A DNA stretch of 64,000 nucleotides from Exiguobacterium sp. J17977 (GCF_018616375.1 NZ_JAEQBB010000003.1:124001-188000), one strand, 5' to 3'; counted from the first letter of the stretch, positions 49,400-58,021 are shown. Notes: generated by a model not told the origin, from the letters alone. Program-made: numbers and translations.

Positions 49400-49432
49400 C
49401 ATTTGATAAGTCAATTGTTGACTCGTCAAATG
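49400..49432. promoter_or_regulatory. MarR operator
   Basis: Two 15-bp arms (49400-49414 and 49418-49432) with a TTG spacer; the arms differ at two positions only. Core CATTTGA-N2-AGTCAA with its mirror image. It lies 20 bases upstream of the MarR start and suits autoregulation. Confidence 0.75.
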
Positions 49433-49469
49433 TAAAACATTCACGACGTCCTGTAAAGGAGAATGCTCA

Positions 49470-49497
49470 CAAAAAAACCATCCGCTTTTGCGAATGG
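49470..49497 (-). terminator. Terminator of the secreted-protein gene
   Basis: CCATCCGC/GCGAATGG stem with one mismatch, loop TTTT, followed on the minus strand by seven T. Confidence 0.8.
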
Positions 49498-49500
49498 AAA

Positions 49501-50253
49501 TCAGTCTTCATATTTGGTGCCATCGAAGTGATAGTCGTGGATGAACGTCGCCTCGTCGAAACCGTACAGTCGGTCGTGCCGATTCAAATCGTCGATTGAC
49601 TGCAGCTCATGCATCGCCGGTTCTCCCGGTAACGAGTCGTGTGAGACGTTCAAATACCGCTCGGTGAAGTCGTCATTCTCATACGGTGTGCCGTCGAACG
49701 AGAAATGGATGGAGTAGACGTCGTCTTCCAAAGCGCGAATCACATCGAGCATCCGTTGTTTCTGCGCATCGGTGTTCGCCCACTTCTCATGGAACATGAC
49801 CGACACGTCCAAGAACTCTTTCGAATCGACGTCAAATACGGACGTGGGGGTAGGGCGTACGGTCGTCGCAACATCTTCATCGACACCGGTCGGGACACTG
49901 GCGCGGACCGTCTCCGCCTCCGTCAACAAATCGAGCTGCTCGAGCCGCTCCTTGATTGTGTCTTCGGCCTCCTGTTGCCAGACGTGTTCGAGCACGTTGT
50001 CATGAATTGTTTGATCAGACCGATACGTCTCGGCCCAATAATCACCGGCGAGCTCTGGACTCGTTAACGTGAACTCGGCCGCATAGCCGCCCATCTTCCA
50101 GTCGCGCTTGAGCGTGACCTCGACGTCCTCTCCATATGTATCTTCAATGTAAGACGCGTATCGTTCTTCCTCAGCTTGTTTTGCATATGTCGACCACGTC
50201 GTGCCAAGCGCCGTCACGGCGACAGCGGTCGCGACTAACCATCGTTTTTTCAT
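49501..50253 (-). CDS. Secreted or membrane-anchored protein of unknown function
   Basis: 250 residues. The N-terminus (KKRWLVATAVAVTALGTTWSTYA) is a signal peptide or anchor. The remainder is acidic, Asp/Glu/Tyr-rich, and not recognised: one ordered half around VEVTLKRDWKMGGYAAEFTL and another around VYSIHFSFDGTPYEND. Possibly two repeats of a beta-alpha unit. Monocistronic, with its own terminator. No functional clue from neighbours (MarR operon on one side, GntR-ABC operon on the other). Confidence 0.6.
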   Translation of the reverse strand: MKKRWLVATAVAVTALGTTWSTYAKQAEEERYASYIEDTYGEDVEVTLKRDWKMGGYAAEFTLTSPELAGDYWAETYRSDQTIHDNVLEHVWQQEAEDTIKERLEQLDLLTEAETVRASVPTGVDEDVATTVRPTPTSVFDVDSKEFLDVSVMFHEKWANTDAQKQRMLDVIRALEDDVYSIHFSFDGTPYENDDFTERYLNVSHDSLPGEPAMHELQSIDDLNRHDRLYGFDEATFIHDYHFDGTKYED

Positions 50254-50377
50254 TTTTGATTCACCTCTCTACCAATGTACCTGAAATGGAAGTGGACTAC
50301 CTCGGTCCAAAGTCGTATTCAATTTATTACCAAATACCTGTAAACTAAAAGTGCCCTTGAAGAACTAATATCTTTAC

Positions 50378-50400
50378 GTGTACTAATACATATAATACAC
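50378..50400 (+). promoter_or_regulatory. Candidate GntR/YtrA operator over the -10 box
   Basis: Imperfect 23-bp palindrome with outer arms GTGTA/TACAC and inner TA/TA; it covers a TATAAT -10 box (50391-50396) for the GntR-ABC operon. YtrA-type regulators commonly repress their own operon from such sites. Confidence 0.55.
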
Positions 50401-50432
50401 TTAAGTTACGTACACAAGAAAGGGTGTGACCC

Positions 50433-50834
50433 ATGTTATATAAAATCGATATGAAGAGCGCGGAACCGCTATATGAACAAATCGTCAATCAGACGAAAGC
50501 ACTCGTTATCCGTGGCATCTTACGTCCGGGGGACAAAGTCATGTCGGTGCGAGAGCTTGCGACCGATCTCGTCATCAATCCGAATACGGTCAGCAAGGCG
50601 TATCAGGAACTCGAACGGCTCGGCTTGCTAGAGATGCATCGCGGGCGCGGGACGTTCGTGTCCGAGGACTGGATTGACCAGGACTCGCCGCGCACACCGA
50701 TCCTTGAAGCGATCAAAAAGCTCGCCATCGATTGCCATTACGCGAACATCGCGCTCGACGAAGCGCTGACGTTATTTGAGACAGAGTATAAGAAAGTAGG
50801 GGAGAACCATGCTGACAGTACAGCAACTGAGTAA
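50433..50834 (+). CDS. GntR-family (YtrA-type) transcriptional regulator
   Basis: 133 residues: a GntR winged helix (YEQIVNQTKALVIRGILRPGDKVMSVRELATDL, then INPNTVSKAYQELERLGLLEMHRGRGTFV) and a short C-terminal helical tail, which defines the YtrA subfamily. These control their own ABC transporter operons and respond to cell-wall antibiotics or growth conditions. The ABC ATPase ATG overlaps the end of this gene by 26 bases. A palindrome sits over its -10 box. Confidence 0.92.
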   Translation: MLYKIDMKSAEPLYEQIVNQTKALVIRGILRPGDKVMSVRELATDLVINPNTVSKAYQELERLGLLEMHRGRGTFVSEDWIDQDSPRTPILEAIKKLAIDCHYANIALDEALTLFETEYKKVGENHADSTATE

Positions 50835-51690
50835 GACGATCGATCGCCAGCAAGTGTTAGAAGATATCGACTTCACGGTCAACTCCGGGGAAATCATCGC
50901 GCTCGTCGGCCGGAACGGGGCCGGCAAGACGACGTTGCTCCGGACGATGGTCGGCATCATCCGACCGGATAAAGGAGATGTCCGTTACGGACCGTCAAGC
51001 ATCTTCGAGAAAGCCGAGTTGAAGCGTGACGTCATCTTCGTCCCGGATTCGGCCGACGCCCTCAAACATTATACGATTAACGAAGCGGCAGCGCTCTACG
51101 AATCGATTTACCCAGGATTCAACCGGTCCGTTTTCAGAGAGACGCTCACCCGATACAACATCGATAACAAGAAGATTCGCCAGCTCTCTAAAGGGCAGAA
51201 GGCGATGGTGACGCTCTCGCTCGCGTTCGCCGTCCAAGCGAAATATTACTTGCTCGATGAACCGACGGACGGACTCGACGTCGTCGCCAAGTCGGACGTG
51301 TTAAAGCTGATGATTGCCCAAGTCGAGGCGCGCAACTGTTCGATTATCGTCTCGAGCCACCAGTTACATGAGCTCGAACGAATCGCCGACCGTATCATCA
51401 TGATCGAGAAGGGCCGCGTCAAGGCGGTCATGTCGCTCGATGAGGCGCGCGAGACGAGCGTCAAGCTACAAGTCGTCTTTAACGAGCAAGTACCGGTCGA
51501 ACTGCTCGAACGGAAAGACATCGAGGTCATCAACGTCACGGGACGCGTCGCCCTGTTCATGGCGAAAGAACGGACGAAAGAACTCGACACGTTCGTCGAT
51601 GCGCACGACCCGATGTTAATCGAAGAGATCCCGATGTCGCTCGAAGACATCTTCCGGGTCCAATTAGGAGGTGAGGCAAGTGTCTTTTAA
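50809..51690 (+). CDS. ABC transporter ATP-binding protein (YtrB-like)
   Basis: 293 residues with Walker A GRNGAGKTTLL, signature LSKGQKAMVTLSLA, Walker B YYLLDEPTDGLDVV and an H-loop VSSHQLHEL. The late ~80 residues form a small accessory domain. It should energise the permease encoded next, whose start overlaps by 11 bases. The substrate is unknown; the family handles antibiotics, acetoin or lipid-linked compounds. Start behind AGGGGAG. Confidence 0.93.
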   Translation: MLTVQQLSKTIDRQQVLEDIDFTVNSGEIIALVGRNGAGKTTLLRTMVGIIRPDKGDVRYGPSSIFEKAELKRDVIFVPDSADALKHYTINEAAALYESIYPGFNRSVFRETLTRYNIDNKKIRQLSKGQKAMVTLSLAFAVQAKYYLLDEPTDGLDVVAKSDVLKLMIAQVEARNCSIIVSSHQLHELERIADRIIMIEKGRVKAVMSLDEARETSVKLQVVFNEQVPVELLERKDIEVINVTGRVALFMAKERTKELDTFVDAHDPMLIEEIPMSLEDIFRVQLGGEASVF

Positions 51691-52810
51691 AGTCCTATTA
51701 AAGAAAGATTGGAAACAAGTCTCGATTTTGTGGATGTTGCTCGTCGTGTTGAGCGTCATCGTGTTCACGGTACCGGCGTGGACCCAGCTGGAAGACTTCA
51801 ATCGAGAAATCGAGAATATCCGGGCCAACCCTTCGTCTTTTGAAGGGGTGCCATTGGACGCCTCAAACCTGCCGAACAGATGGTTCTTTGAATCGGGCGA
51901 TAGCGTCGGGATGCTTTACAACGGTTTGATGTCACTCATTCCGATGGGGATGGTCATCTTCCTTTACGTCGTCTTCGGACTGCTCATGGCGTCGGTATTG
52001 ATTGGCGGGGAACGGAACAGCCAAATGTCCGACTTCTCGATGTCGTTGCCGTTCACACGGACCCAATTGTACATATCGAAATGGCTGATTGGGGCCAGCG
52101 GCTTCGTCGTCGCGACGTTGCTCGGCGGCCCGCTCTTGATGGCGATCATCCACTTGTCAGACTTTAGCTTTTTGATTCAGCCAAAAGATTTAGAGGTCTC
52201 CATCATGATTCTATTTATGATGTTGACCGGCATCTCGGTCTTCTCGATCTCGCTTTGGATGGGTTCATTTGGAGGCGAGTCGATTTCCCAGGCGCTCTGG
52301 TCGTTCGTTGCCCTTTTATTCCCGATTGGAATCGTTACTTTGATTGAAGGGTCGCTATACACGTTCGAGCGCTTTGTGGATGTGTCGTACAGTTTGACCC
52401 AAATGTGGATGGAGAGTATCCCGTTGCGCGTCATCTCTCCGCTGGCGAATGTTTTCAACATCGACACGTATGACATCTTCCGATCGAACGGGTTATGGGA
52501 AGACTTTGTCACGGTGGCACCGCTCAGTGCACTCGCTTCAATCGTCATCTCGTTCGGTCTCGGTTTATGGGCGTTCAACCGGGCCCCGCAAGAGAATAAC
52601 GGCCGCTTCTTCATGTTCTCGAACTGGCTCTGGCTCGTCCATCTCGTCATGGTGCTCACTTTCGGTATGCTCGGCGGCATTCTGCTGTCAGCCGTCACGT
52701 TCTCGCCAAATATGGTCTTATACATCATCGGTTTCGTGCTTGGAGGCTTCATCGCCCACTTGCTCGCGAAACGATTGCTTTACCGCTTTAACTTGAAACT
52801 CAAATCGTAA
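51680..52810 (+). CDS. ABC-2 type transporter permease
   Basis: GTG at 51680 is favoured, with AGGAGGTG seven bases before; a GTG at 51671 overlaps that site. 376 residues with about seven membrane helices: helix 1 (VSILWMLLVVLSVIVFTV), a long outside loop, then VVFGLLMASVLIGGERNSQM, typical of ABC-2 permeases (cytoplasmic loop GGERNSQMSDFSMSLPFTRTQLYISK). Works with the preceding ATPase. Monotonic spacing suggests one operon with the lipoprotein gene after it. Confidence 0.88.
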   Translation: MSFKVLLKKDWKQVSILWMLLVVLSVIVFTVPAWTQLEDFNREIENIRANPSSFEGVPLDASNLPNRWFFESGDSVGMLYNGLMSLIPMGMVIFLYVVFGLLMASVLIGGERNSQMSDFSMSLPFTRTQLYISKWLIGASGFVVATLLGGPLLMAIIHLSDFSFLIQPKDLEVSIMILFMMLTGISVFSISLWMGSFGGESISQALWSFVALLFPIGIVTLIEGSLYTFERFVDVSYSLTQMWMESIPLRVISPLANVFNIDTYDIFRSNGLWEDFVTVAPLSALASIVISFGLGLWAFNRAPQENNGRFFMFSNWLWLVHLVMVLTFGMLGGILLSAVTFSPNMVLYIIGFVLGGFIAHLLAKRLLYRFNLKLKS

Positions 52811-52821
52811 GGAGGAATTCC

Positions 52822-53289
52822 ATGAAACGGCTCAGTCTGTTCGTCGTCTTGCTCGTCATGCTCGCGGGATGTGGGGATACCCATCGACCGAACGCCTTCC
52901 AATACAAAGGTTCGTATGTCGGTGACAACAGCGCCGTCTCAGGGATTGCCCAGACGTTGCCGATGCATGACTGTTACAAGTCGATCGAGCTGCAGACGTC
53001 GAAGCGGCCTTACGGTTTGACGGTCCGCTATAGCGACCCGGAAATCGAGCGCATCGAGCAAGAACGGTTGGCCATCCGTAATGCGGCGACGTATTTCACG
53101 CTCGTTCGGAACGCGGAAATCGTGCGCTTCGCTTTCCCGAACCGGACATACGCGTTCTCACGTCCGGAGATGGAGGCGTGGCTCGACATCGACTTCTCGA
53201 CAATCAAGTGGGAAAAAGATTTAAAGGACCGCTTGGACGAGAAAATCAGCAACGAAGAACAGACGGAAGCTTATTTCAAGAGAATTTGA
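52822..53289 (+). CDS. DUF4825 lipoprotein
   Basis: 155 residues. Lipobox LAGC near residue 17. The DUF4825 core is FQYKGSYVGDNSAVSGIAQTLP, then LTVRYSDPE and RNAATYFTLVRNAEIVRFAF. Function unknown; members occur beside regulatory or transporter genes. Twelve bases after the permease, start behind AAGGAGG, so the fourth gene of the gntR-ABC operon. A strong terminator begins at its stop. Confidence 0.87.
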   Translation: MKRLSLFVVLLVMLAGCGDTHRPNAFQYKGSYVGDNSAVSGIAQTLPMHDCYKSIELQTSKRPYGLTVRYSDPEIERIEQERLAIRNAATYFTLVRNAEIVRFAFPNRTYAFSRPEMEAWLDIDFSTIKWEKDLKDRLDEKISNEEQTEAYFKRI

Positions 53290-53326
53290 ACGTGTGCGGA
53301 AACTTCCTCCGCACACGTTTTTTTCG
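53289..53326 (+). terminator. Terminator of the gntR-ABC-DUF4825 operon
   Basis: 12-bp stem AACGTGTGCGGA/TCCGCACACGTT (53289-53300 with 53308-53319) then a run of T. Confidence 0.92.
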
Positions 53327-53394
53327 ATATTTTCTGAAAATTATTGGGTAAAGGGTAGATGAAAGCGTTTTCTTCGCATTATAATAGAGTTAAC

Positions 53395-53412
53395 TGAATG
53401 ACTATTCATTCC
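53395..53412 (+). promoter_or_regulatory. FadR operator before lcfA
   Basis: TGAATGACTATTCATTCC matches the Bacillus FadR consensus TGAATGANTANTCATTCA at all defined positions but the last. A TATAAT -10 box stands at 53380-53385, so the operator covers the transcription start. Confidence 0.9.
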
Positions 53413-53426
53413 AAGGAGGAAAAGCG

Positions 53427-55100
53427 ATGAACAAACCGTGGTTGCAAGATTATCCAGCTGACATGCCTGAAACAATCGATTACGAGGTGAAACCACTCTA
53501 TGAGGCGCTATCCCGAGCCGCGACCGATTACCCGAACAAGACCGCCATCTCCTTCATCGGCAAAGAGTTGACGTTCGCCGAAGTCGACGATGCGGCGAAA
53601 CGGTTGGCGACGATGCTTCAATCGAAAGGACTGCAAAAAGGGGATCGCGTCAGTCTGATGCTCCCCAACTGTCCTCAATTCGTCATCTCGTTCTATGCGG
53701 TCCTGTACGCCGGCGGAACGGTCGTCCAGACGAATCCGCTCTATACGGAGCATGAGCTCGAGAACTTGATTACGGACTCCGGAGCGAGCATCATCGTCAC
53801 GCTCGACCTCCTGTATCCAAAATCGCTTCGCGTGAAGCAGAAGACGGACGTCAAAACGATTATCACGACGAGCATCGCCGACTATCTGCCGTTCCCGAAG
53901 AACAAGCTGTATCCGATCAAAGTGAAGCGCGAGAACAATATCGTCATCGATACGACGGGTTCGGTCGCGTTCAAGGACTATAAAGACTTCGGCCCGATCA
54001 CGCCGCTCGCGGTCGATCCGAAAGAAGACGTCGCCGTGCTCCAATACACAGGCGGGACGACGGGGTTGCCGAAAGGCGTCATGTTGACCCACTTCAACTT
54101 GACGGCGAACGTCGACCAGATTTCGAACTTCTTCTATAAATATAACCGAGGTGACGACAAGCGCGTCTTGTGTGTCGTGCCGTTCTTCCACATTTACGGC
54201 ATGTCATGCTGCCTGAACTTCGGAATGGCGAACGGATATGAGCTCGTCCTCGTGCCGCGTTTCGACGTCACCGACGTCTTGAAGACGATCAACAAGAAGA
54301 AACCACACTTCTTCCCAGGCGCCCCAACGATGTACGTCGGGATCTTGAACGACCCGAAACTGAAGAAATACGACCTGTCGTCAATCGAGGCATGTATCTC
54401 GGGATCGGCCCCGCTGCCAATCGAGGTGCAAGAACAGTTTGAGAAAGTGACGGGCGGACGCATCGTCGAAGGGTACGGCCTGTCGGAGACGTCACCGGTC
54501 ACACACGCGAACTTCTTATGGGATAAACGGATTGTCGGCTCAATCGGGGTGCCGTTGTCGGACACTTCTGCTAAGATTGTAAAGGCAGACGGAGAGACAT
54601 TGGCCGAGATCGGCGAGATCGGGGAAATCATGCTACATGGCCCGCAAGTGATGAAAGGGTACTGGCAGAAGCCGGAAGAGACGGCAGCCGTCTTGAAGGA
54701 CGGATGGCTCGCGACCGGTGACCTCGGCTATATGGGCGAGGACGGCTTCTTCTATATCGTCGACCGGAAGAAGGACATGATTATCGCCGGAGGCTTCAAC
54801 GTCTATCCGCGTGAAATCGAAGAAGTGCTATATGAACATCCGGCTGTCAAGGAAGCGGTTTGTATCGGCGTGCCGGACCCGTATCGCGGCGAGACGGTCA
54901 AGGCGTTCATCGTGACGCGTGACGGCGCCAGCGTGACGGAAGAAGAGCTCGACAAGCACTGCCGCGAGAAGCTCGCAGCGTATAAAGTGCCGAAGTTGTA
55001 TGAGTTCCGCGAAGAGTTGCCGAAGACGTTCGTCGGTAAGATTTTGCGCCGCGTCCTCGTCGACGAAGAGAAGGCGAAACAAGTGAAACAAAGCAGTTGA
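53427..55100 (+). CDS. lcfA: Long-chain fatty-acid-CoA ligase
   Basis: 557 residues. AMP-binding enzyme motifs: YTGGTTGLPKGVMLTH (P-loop), YGLSETSPVTH, and DGWLATGDLGYMGEDGFFYI with DRKKDMIIAGGFNVYP and the late catalytic lysine in KTFVGKILRR. It activates long-chain fatty acids with ATP and CoA for beta-oxidation. Start behind CCAAGGAGG. A FadR operator precedes it and fadR itself follows, as in Bacillus subtilis. The etf genes that accept its electrons lie downstream. Confidence 0.96.
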   Translation: MNKPWLQDYPADMPETIDYEVKPLYEALSRAATDYPNKTAISFIGKELTFAEVDDAAKRLATMLQSKGLQKGDRVSLMLPNCPQFVISFYAVLYAGGTVVQTNPLYTEHELENLITDSGASIIVTLDLLYPKSLRVKQKTDVKTIITTSIADYLPFPKNKLYPIKVKRENNIVIDTTGSVAFKDYKDFGPITPLAVDPKEDVAVLQYTGGTTGLPKGVMLTHFNLTANVDQISNFFYKYNRGDDKRVLCVVPFFHIYGMSCCLNFGMANGYELVLVPRFDVTDVLKTINKKKPHFFPGAPTMYVGILNDPKLKKYDLSSIEACISGSAPLPIEVQEQFEKVTGGRIVEGYGLSETSPVTHANFLWDKRIVGSIGVPLSDTSAKIVKADGETLAEIGEIGEIMLHGPQVMKGYWQKPEETAAVLKDGWLATGDLGYMGEDGFFYIVDRKKDMIIAGGFNVYPREIEEVLYEHPAVKEAVCIGVPDPYRGETVKAFIVTRDGASVTEEELDKHCREKLAAYKVPKLYEFREELPKTFVGKILRRVLVDEEKAKQVKQSS

Positions 55101-55124
55101 CACAACGGTGTCACATGATAGAAT
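55097..55124 (+). promoter_or_regulatory. fadR promoter
   Basis: TTGACA (55097-55102), 16-base spacer, TAGAAT (55119-55124); starts inside the last codons of lcfA. The FadR box at 55131 lies just downstream. Confidence 0.75.
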
Positions 55125-55130
55125 AATAAA

Positions 55131-55148
55131 TGAATGAACCATCATTCA
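55131..55148 (+). promoter_or_regulatory. FadR operator before fadR
   Basis: TGAATGA-ACCA-TCATTCA has perfect FadR arms with a non-consensus centre (CC for TA). It stands over the transcription start of fadR, giving autoregulation. Confidence 0.85.
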
Positions 55149-55180
55149 TTTTTATGCAGCGGTAAGGAGCTTGGGTGTTT

Positions 55181-55759
55181 ATGACAAAGAATGGATCAAA
55201 AAGTGACCGCATTATCGATGCGGCAGTGAAAGTGATTGCGGACCATGGCTATCACGGTGCAAAGGTGACGGCCATCGCCAAAGAGGCGGGCGTCGCCGAC
55301 GGAACGATTTATCTGTACTTCAAAAACAAGGAACATCTGTTGATTGAATTGTTCCAGACGAAGATGGGCCTGTTCATCGACTACTCGAAACAACAAATCG
55401 AGCGGGAGACGACGGCCGGCGACAAACTGTATCAGTTGATCGAGTCGCACTTGAAGCAACTATCGGCCGATTACGACCTCGCCGTCGTGACGCAAATCGA
55501 GCTCCGGCAGTCGAACTTGGCGCTCCGTCAAAAGATTAGCGAAGTGCTCAAACCGTACTTGAACTTAATCGATGCGGTCGTGCAACATGGAATCGACACC
55601 GGCGAATTCGATCGCGAGCTCGACTATCGCCTGGCTCGGCAGATGATTTTCGGCACGATCGATGAAGTGGTCACGAGTTGGATGGCGAGCGGCTTCAAGT
55701 ATGACTTGATGTCGACGCTACCGAAAGTACACCATATGTTAAAAAAAGGGCTTGCTTAA
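55181..55759 (+). CDS. fadR: TetR-family fatty-acid degradation repressor
   Basis: ATG at 55181 fits the length of Bacillus FadR; AAGGAG lies 11 bases upstream, and a GTG at 55175 is possible. 192 residues. TetR HTH at about 8-50: IIDAAVKVIADHGYHGAKVTAIAKEAGVADGTIYLYFKNKEHLL. The C-terminal domain (QIELRQSNLALRQKISEVLKPYL, MIFGTIDEVVTSWM) is the acyl-CoA-binding part. It represses lcfA, itself and probably etfB until long-chain acyl-CoA binds. Confidence 0.95.
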   Translation: MTKNGSKSDRIIDAAVKVIADHGYHGAKVTAIAKEAGVADGTIYLYFKNKEHLLIELFQTKMGLFIDYSKQQIERETTAGDKLYQLIESHLKQLSADYDLAVVTQIELRQSNLALRQKISEVLKPYLNLIDAVVQHGIDTGEFDRELDYRLARQMIFGTIDEVVTSWMASGFKYDLMSTLPKVHHMLKKGLA

Positions 55760-55787
55760 CCGTAAGCCCTCTCGCTAGCTCAAAAAA

Positions 55788-55805
55788 TGAACGCTGATTC
55801 ATGAA
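55788..55805 (+). promoter_or_regulatory. Weak FadR-like site before etfB
   Basis: TGAACGCTGATTCATGAA agrees with the FadR consensus at 11 of 16 defined positions. It is located just before etfB and could extend FadR control to etfBA, but may be chance. Confidence 0.4.
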
Positions 55806-55839
55806 TGATGGTGCGAACAACTTATAAGGGGGAACTACG

Positions 55840-56613
55840 ATGAATATTTTTGTGTTGCTGAAGCGTACGTTCGATACAGAGGAAGCGATTCAGCTCGAGA
55901 ATGGGGAAATTCAAGAAGACGGCGCTGAGTTCATCATCAACCCGTACGATGAGTATGCGGTCGAGGAGGCCATCCGCAAGCGTGACGATCTCGGGGGAGA
56001 AGTCACGGTCGTGACGGTCGGACCTGAAGACGCGGACAAAGAACTTCGGACGGCGCTCGCGATGGGTGCGGACAAAGCGGTCCGCATCTCGATCGAGGAT
56101 GACGTCGAGGACGCAGACCATGTGACGATTTCGAAAGTGCTCGCCACGTACTTGAAAGAGCAAGCGCCAGATCTCATCTTCGCGGGGAACGTCGCCATCG
56201 ACGGCGGTAGCGGCCAAGTCGCACCACGCGTCGCGGAACTGTTGGATATGAACTACGTGACGACGATCACGAAGCTCGATATCGACGGCACGACGGCGAC
56301 GGTCACACGCGACGTCGAAGGGGACACGGAAGTGATCGAAGTGGCGCTCCCGCTCCTCGTGACCGCGCAGCAAGGATTGAACGAACCGCGTTACCCGAGC
56401 CTTCCAGGCATTATGAAGGCGAAGAAAAAGCCGCTCGAAGAACTTGAACTGTCGGACATCGACCTCGATGAAGACGAGATTGAAGCGAAAATCGAGACGA
56501 TTGAACGCTTCTTGCCGGAAGAGAAAAAAGCCGGGCGCATCCTTGAAGGGGATACGTCGTCACAAGTGAGCGAGCTCGTTCAATTACTTCGCACGGAAGC
56601 CAAAGTCATTTAA
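55840..56613 (+). CDS. etfB: Electron transfer flavoprotein beta subunit
   Basis: 257 residues. The EtfB signature (VALPLLVTAQQGLNEPRYPSLPGIMKAKKKPL) and the AMP-binding region with AGNVAIDGGSGQVAPRVAELL are clear; the N-terminus MNIFVLLKRTFDTEEAIQL is typical. EtfAB takes electrons from acyl-CoA dehydrogenases and passes them to the quinone pool during beta-oxidation. etfA follows after 14 bases. In Bacillus subtilis fadB lies between fadR and etfB; it is missing here. Confidence 0.96.
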   Translation: MNIFVLLKRTFDTEEAIQLENGEIQEDGAEFIINPYDEYAVEEAIRKRDDLGGEVTVVTVGPEDADKELRTALAMGADKAVRISIEDDVEDADHVTISKVLATYLKEQAPDLIFAGNVAIDGGSGQVAPRVAELLDMNYVTTITKLDIDGTTATVTRDVEGDTEVIEVALPLLVTAQQGLNEPRYPSLPGIMKAKKKPLEELELSDIDLDEDEIEAKIETIERFLPEEKKAGRILEGDTSSQVSELVQLLRTEAKVI

Positions 56614-56627
56614 GGGGGACAACATAG

Positions 56628-57593
56628 ATGAAAGCTTTAGTACTCGCAGAAGCGCGTGAAGGCGCGTTACGGAACGTATCATTTGAAGCAATCGCTGCAG
56701 CGAAACAGTTGACGGACGACGTGACGGCGGTCGTCATCGGGGATGACGTCCAAGCACTCGCGACGGAACTCGGGGAGTACGGCGCAGGACGCGTCCTTGT
56801 CATCGAAGACGAGCGTCTCAAGCACTACACGCCGGACGGTTACGGGCAAGTGCTCCGCCAAGTCATCGACCAAGAGTCACCGGACATGATCGTGCTCGGT
56901 CATACGGCACTCGGGAAAGACATCGCCCCGAAACTCGCGGCGCGTCTCGATGCCGGTCTCATCAGTGACGTCGTCTCAATCGAAGGGTCAGGCAAAGACG
57001 CCGAGTTCGTCCGCCCGATCTATTCAGGGAAGGCGTTCGAGAAAGTGAAATTCAAAGACTCGGTCATGTTTTTCACGATCCGCCCGAACAACATCGACGC
57101 ACTCCCACGCACAGCCGGCGCAAGCGCGACGGTCGAGACACCGAGCGTGGAACTGAAAGACCTCGCTATGATCGTCAAAGAAGTCGTCCGCAAGGCGACA
57201 GGGAAAGTCGATTTGTCAGAAGCGAAAGTCATCGTCGCCGGTGGCCGTGGCGTCAAGAGCGAAGACGGCTTCAAGCCGCTCGAAGAGCTCGCTGAACTGC
57301 TCGGCGGTGCCGTCGGTGCTTCACGTGGAGCATGTGACGCGGACTACTGTGACTATGCGCTTCAAATCGGTCAGACGGGCAAAGTCGTCACGCCGGACTT
57401 GTATATCGCCTGCGGCATCTCGGGCGCGATTCAACACTTGGCCGGCATGAGCAACGCCAAAGTCATCGTCGCCATCAACAAAGACCCGGAAGCGAACATC
57501 TTCAGCGTGGCCGATTACGGCATCGTCGGCGACTTGTTCGACGTCGTCCCACTCTTGACGGAAGAGTTCCGCAAACACCTCGTCAATAGCTGA
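56628..57593 (+). CDS. etfA: Electron transfer flavoprotein alpha subunit
   Basis: 321 residues. C-terminal FAD domain: [23 protein letters not shown], then [13 protein letters not shown] and [21 protein letters not shown]. The N-terminal domain is the Rossmann-like half. It holds the FAD that shuttles electrons between dehydrogenases and ETF:quinone oxidoreductase, as a heterodimer with EtfB. trxA follows under its own promoter. Confidence 0.96.
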   Translation: MKALVLAEAREGALRNVSFEAIAAAKQLTDDVTAVVIGDDVQALATELGEYGAGRVLVIEDERLKHYTPDGYGQVLRQVIDQESPDMIVLGHTALGKDIAPKLAARLDAGLISDVVSIEGSGKDAEFVRPIYSGKAFEKVKFKDSVMFFTIRPNNIDALPRTAGASATVETPSVELKDLAMIVKEVVRKATGKVDLSEAKVIVAGGRGVKSEDGFKPLEELAELLGGAVGASRGACDADYCDYALQIGQTGKVVTPDLYIACGISGAIQHLAGMSNAKVIVAINKDPEANIFSVADYGIVGDLFDVVPLLTEEFRKHLVNS

Positions 57594-57605
57594 TATGCAG
57601 AACGT

Positions 57606-57634
57606 TTGGGGAAACGTACCCTCCGTGGTATACT
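57606..57634 (+). promoter_or_regulatory. trxA promoter
   Basis: TTGGGG (57606-57611), 17-base spacer, TATACT (57629-57634); 66 bases upstream of the trxA start. Confidence 0.65.
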
Positions 57635-57700
57635 CTGAACATGAAATGCATGAGAGTGATTCATTCGGCTCTCACATCTTACTGGGGAGGTATTTACCAA

Positions 57701-58015
57701 ATGGCTATTAAACACGCAACGACTCAAACATTTGAACAAGAAGTAAAAGAGGGCGTCGTCCTCGTCGATTTCTGGGCAGCTTGGTGTGGACCGTGCCGCA
57801 TGATCGCACCGGTACTCGAAGAGCTTGACCAAGAGATGGGCGACCAAGTCCAAATCGTCAAACTCGACGTTGACGAGAACCCAGAAGTAGCGGGCGCTTT
57901 CCAAATCCAAAGTATCCCGACACTTATGATGTTCAAAGACGGACAACCTGTTTCGAAAACAATGGGCTTCCAACCAAAAGAAGCACTCAAAGAGTTTATC
58001 GCGACAGCACAATAA
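57701..58015 (+). CDS. trxA: Thioredoxin
   Basis: ATG at 57701 is taken as start, ten bases after GGGGAGG; the longer frame from 57641 is upstream leader. 104 residues with the active site WCGPC (C29, C32), the buried aspartate in VLVDFWAAW and cis-proline in SIPTLMMF. Cytoplasmic protein disulfide reductase, fed by thioredoxin reductase. Position after etfA is the same as in Bacillus subtilis. A strong terminator follows. Confidence 0.97.
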   Translation: MAIKHATTQTFEQEVKEGVVLVDFWAAWCGPCRMIAPVLEELDQEMGDQVQIVKLDVDENPEVAGAFQIQSIPTLMMFKDGQPVSKTMGFQPKEALKEFIATAQ

Positions 58016-58021
58016 TCACGT

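Noticed and set aside
55098-55113. TGACAC-AACG-GTGTCA hairpin after lcfA as a terminator
   Set aside because: No T-run follows, and it overlaps a good TTGACA/TAGAAT promoter for fadR.
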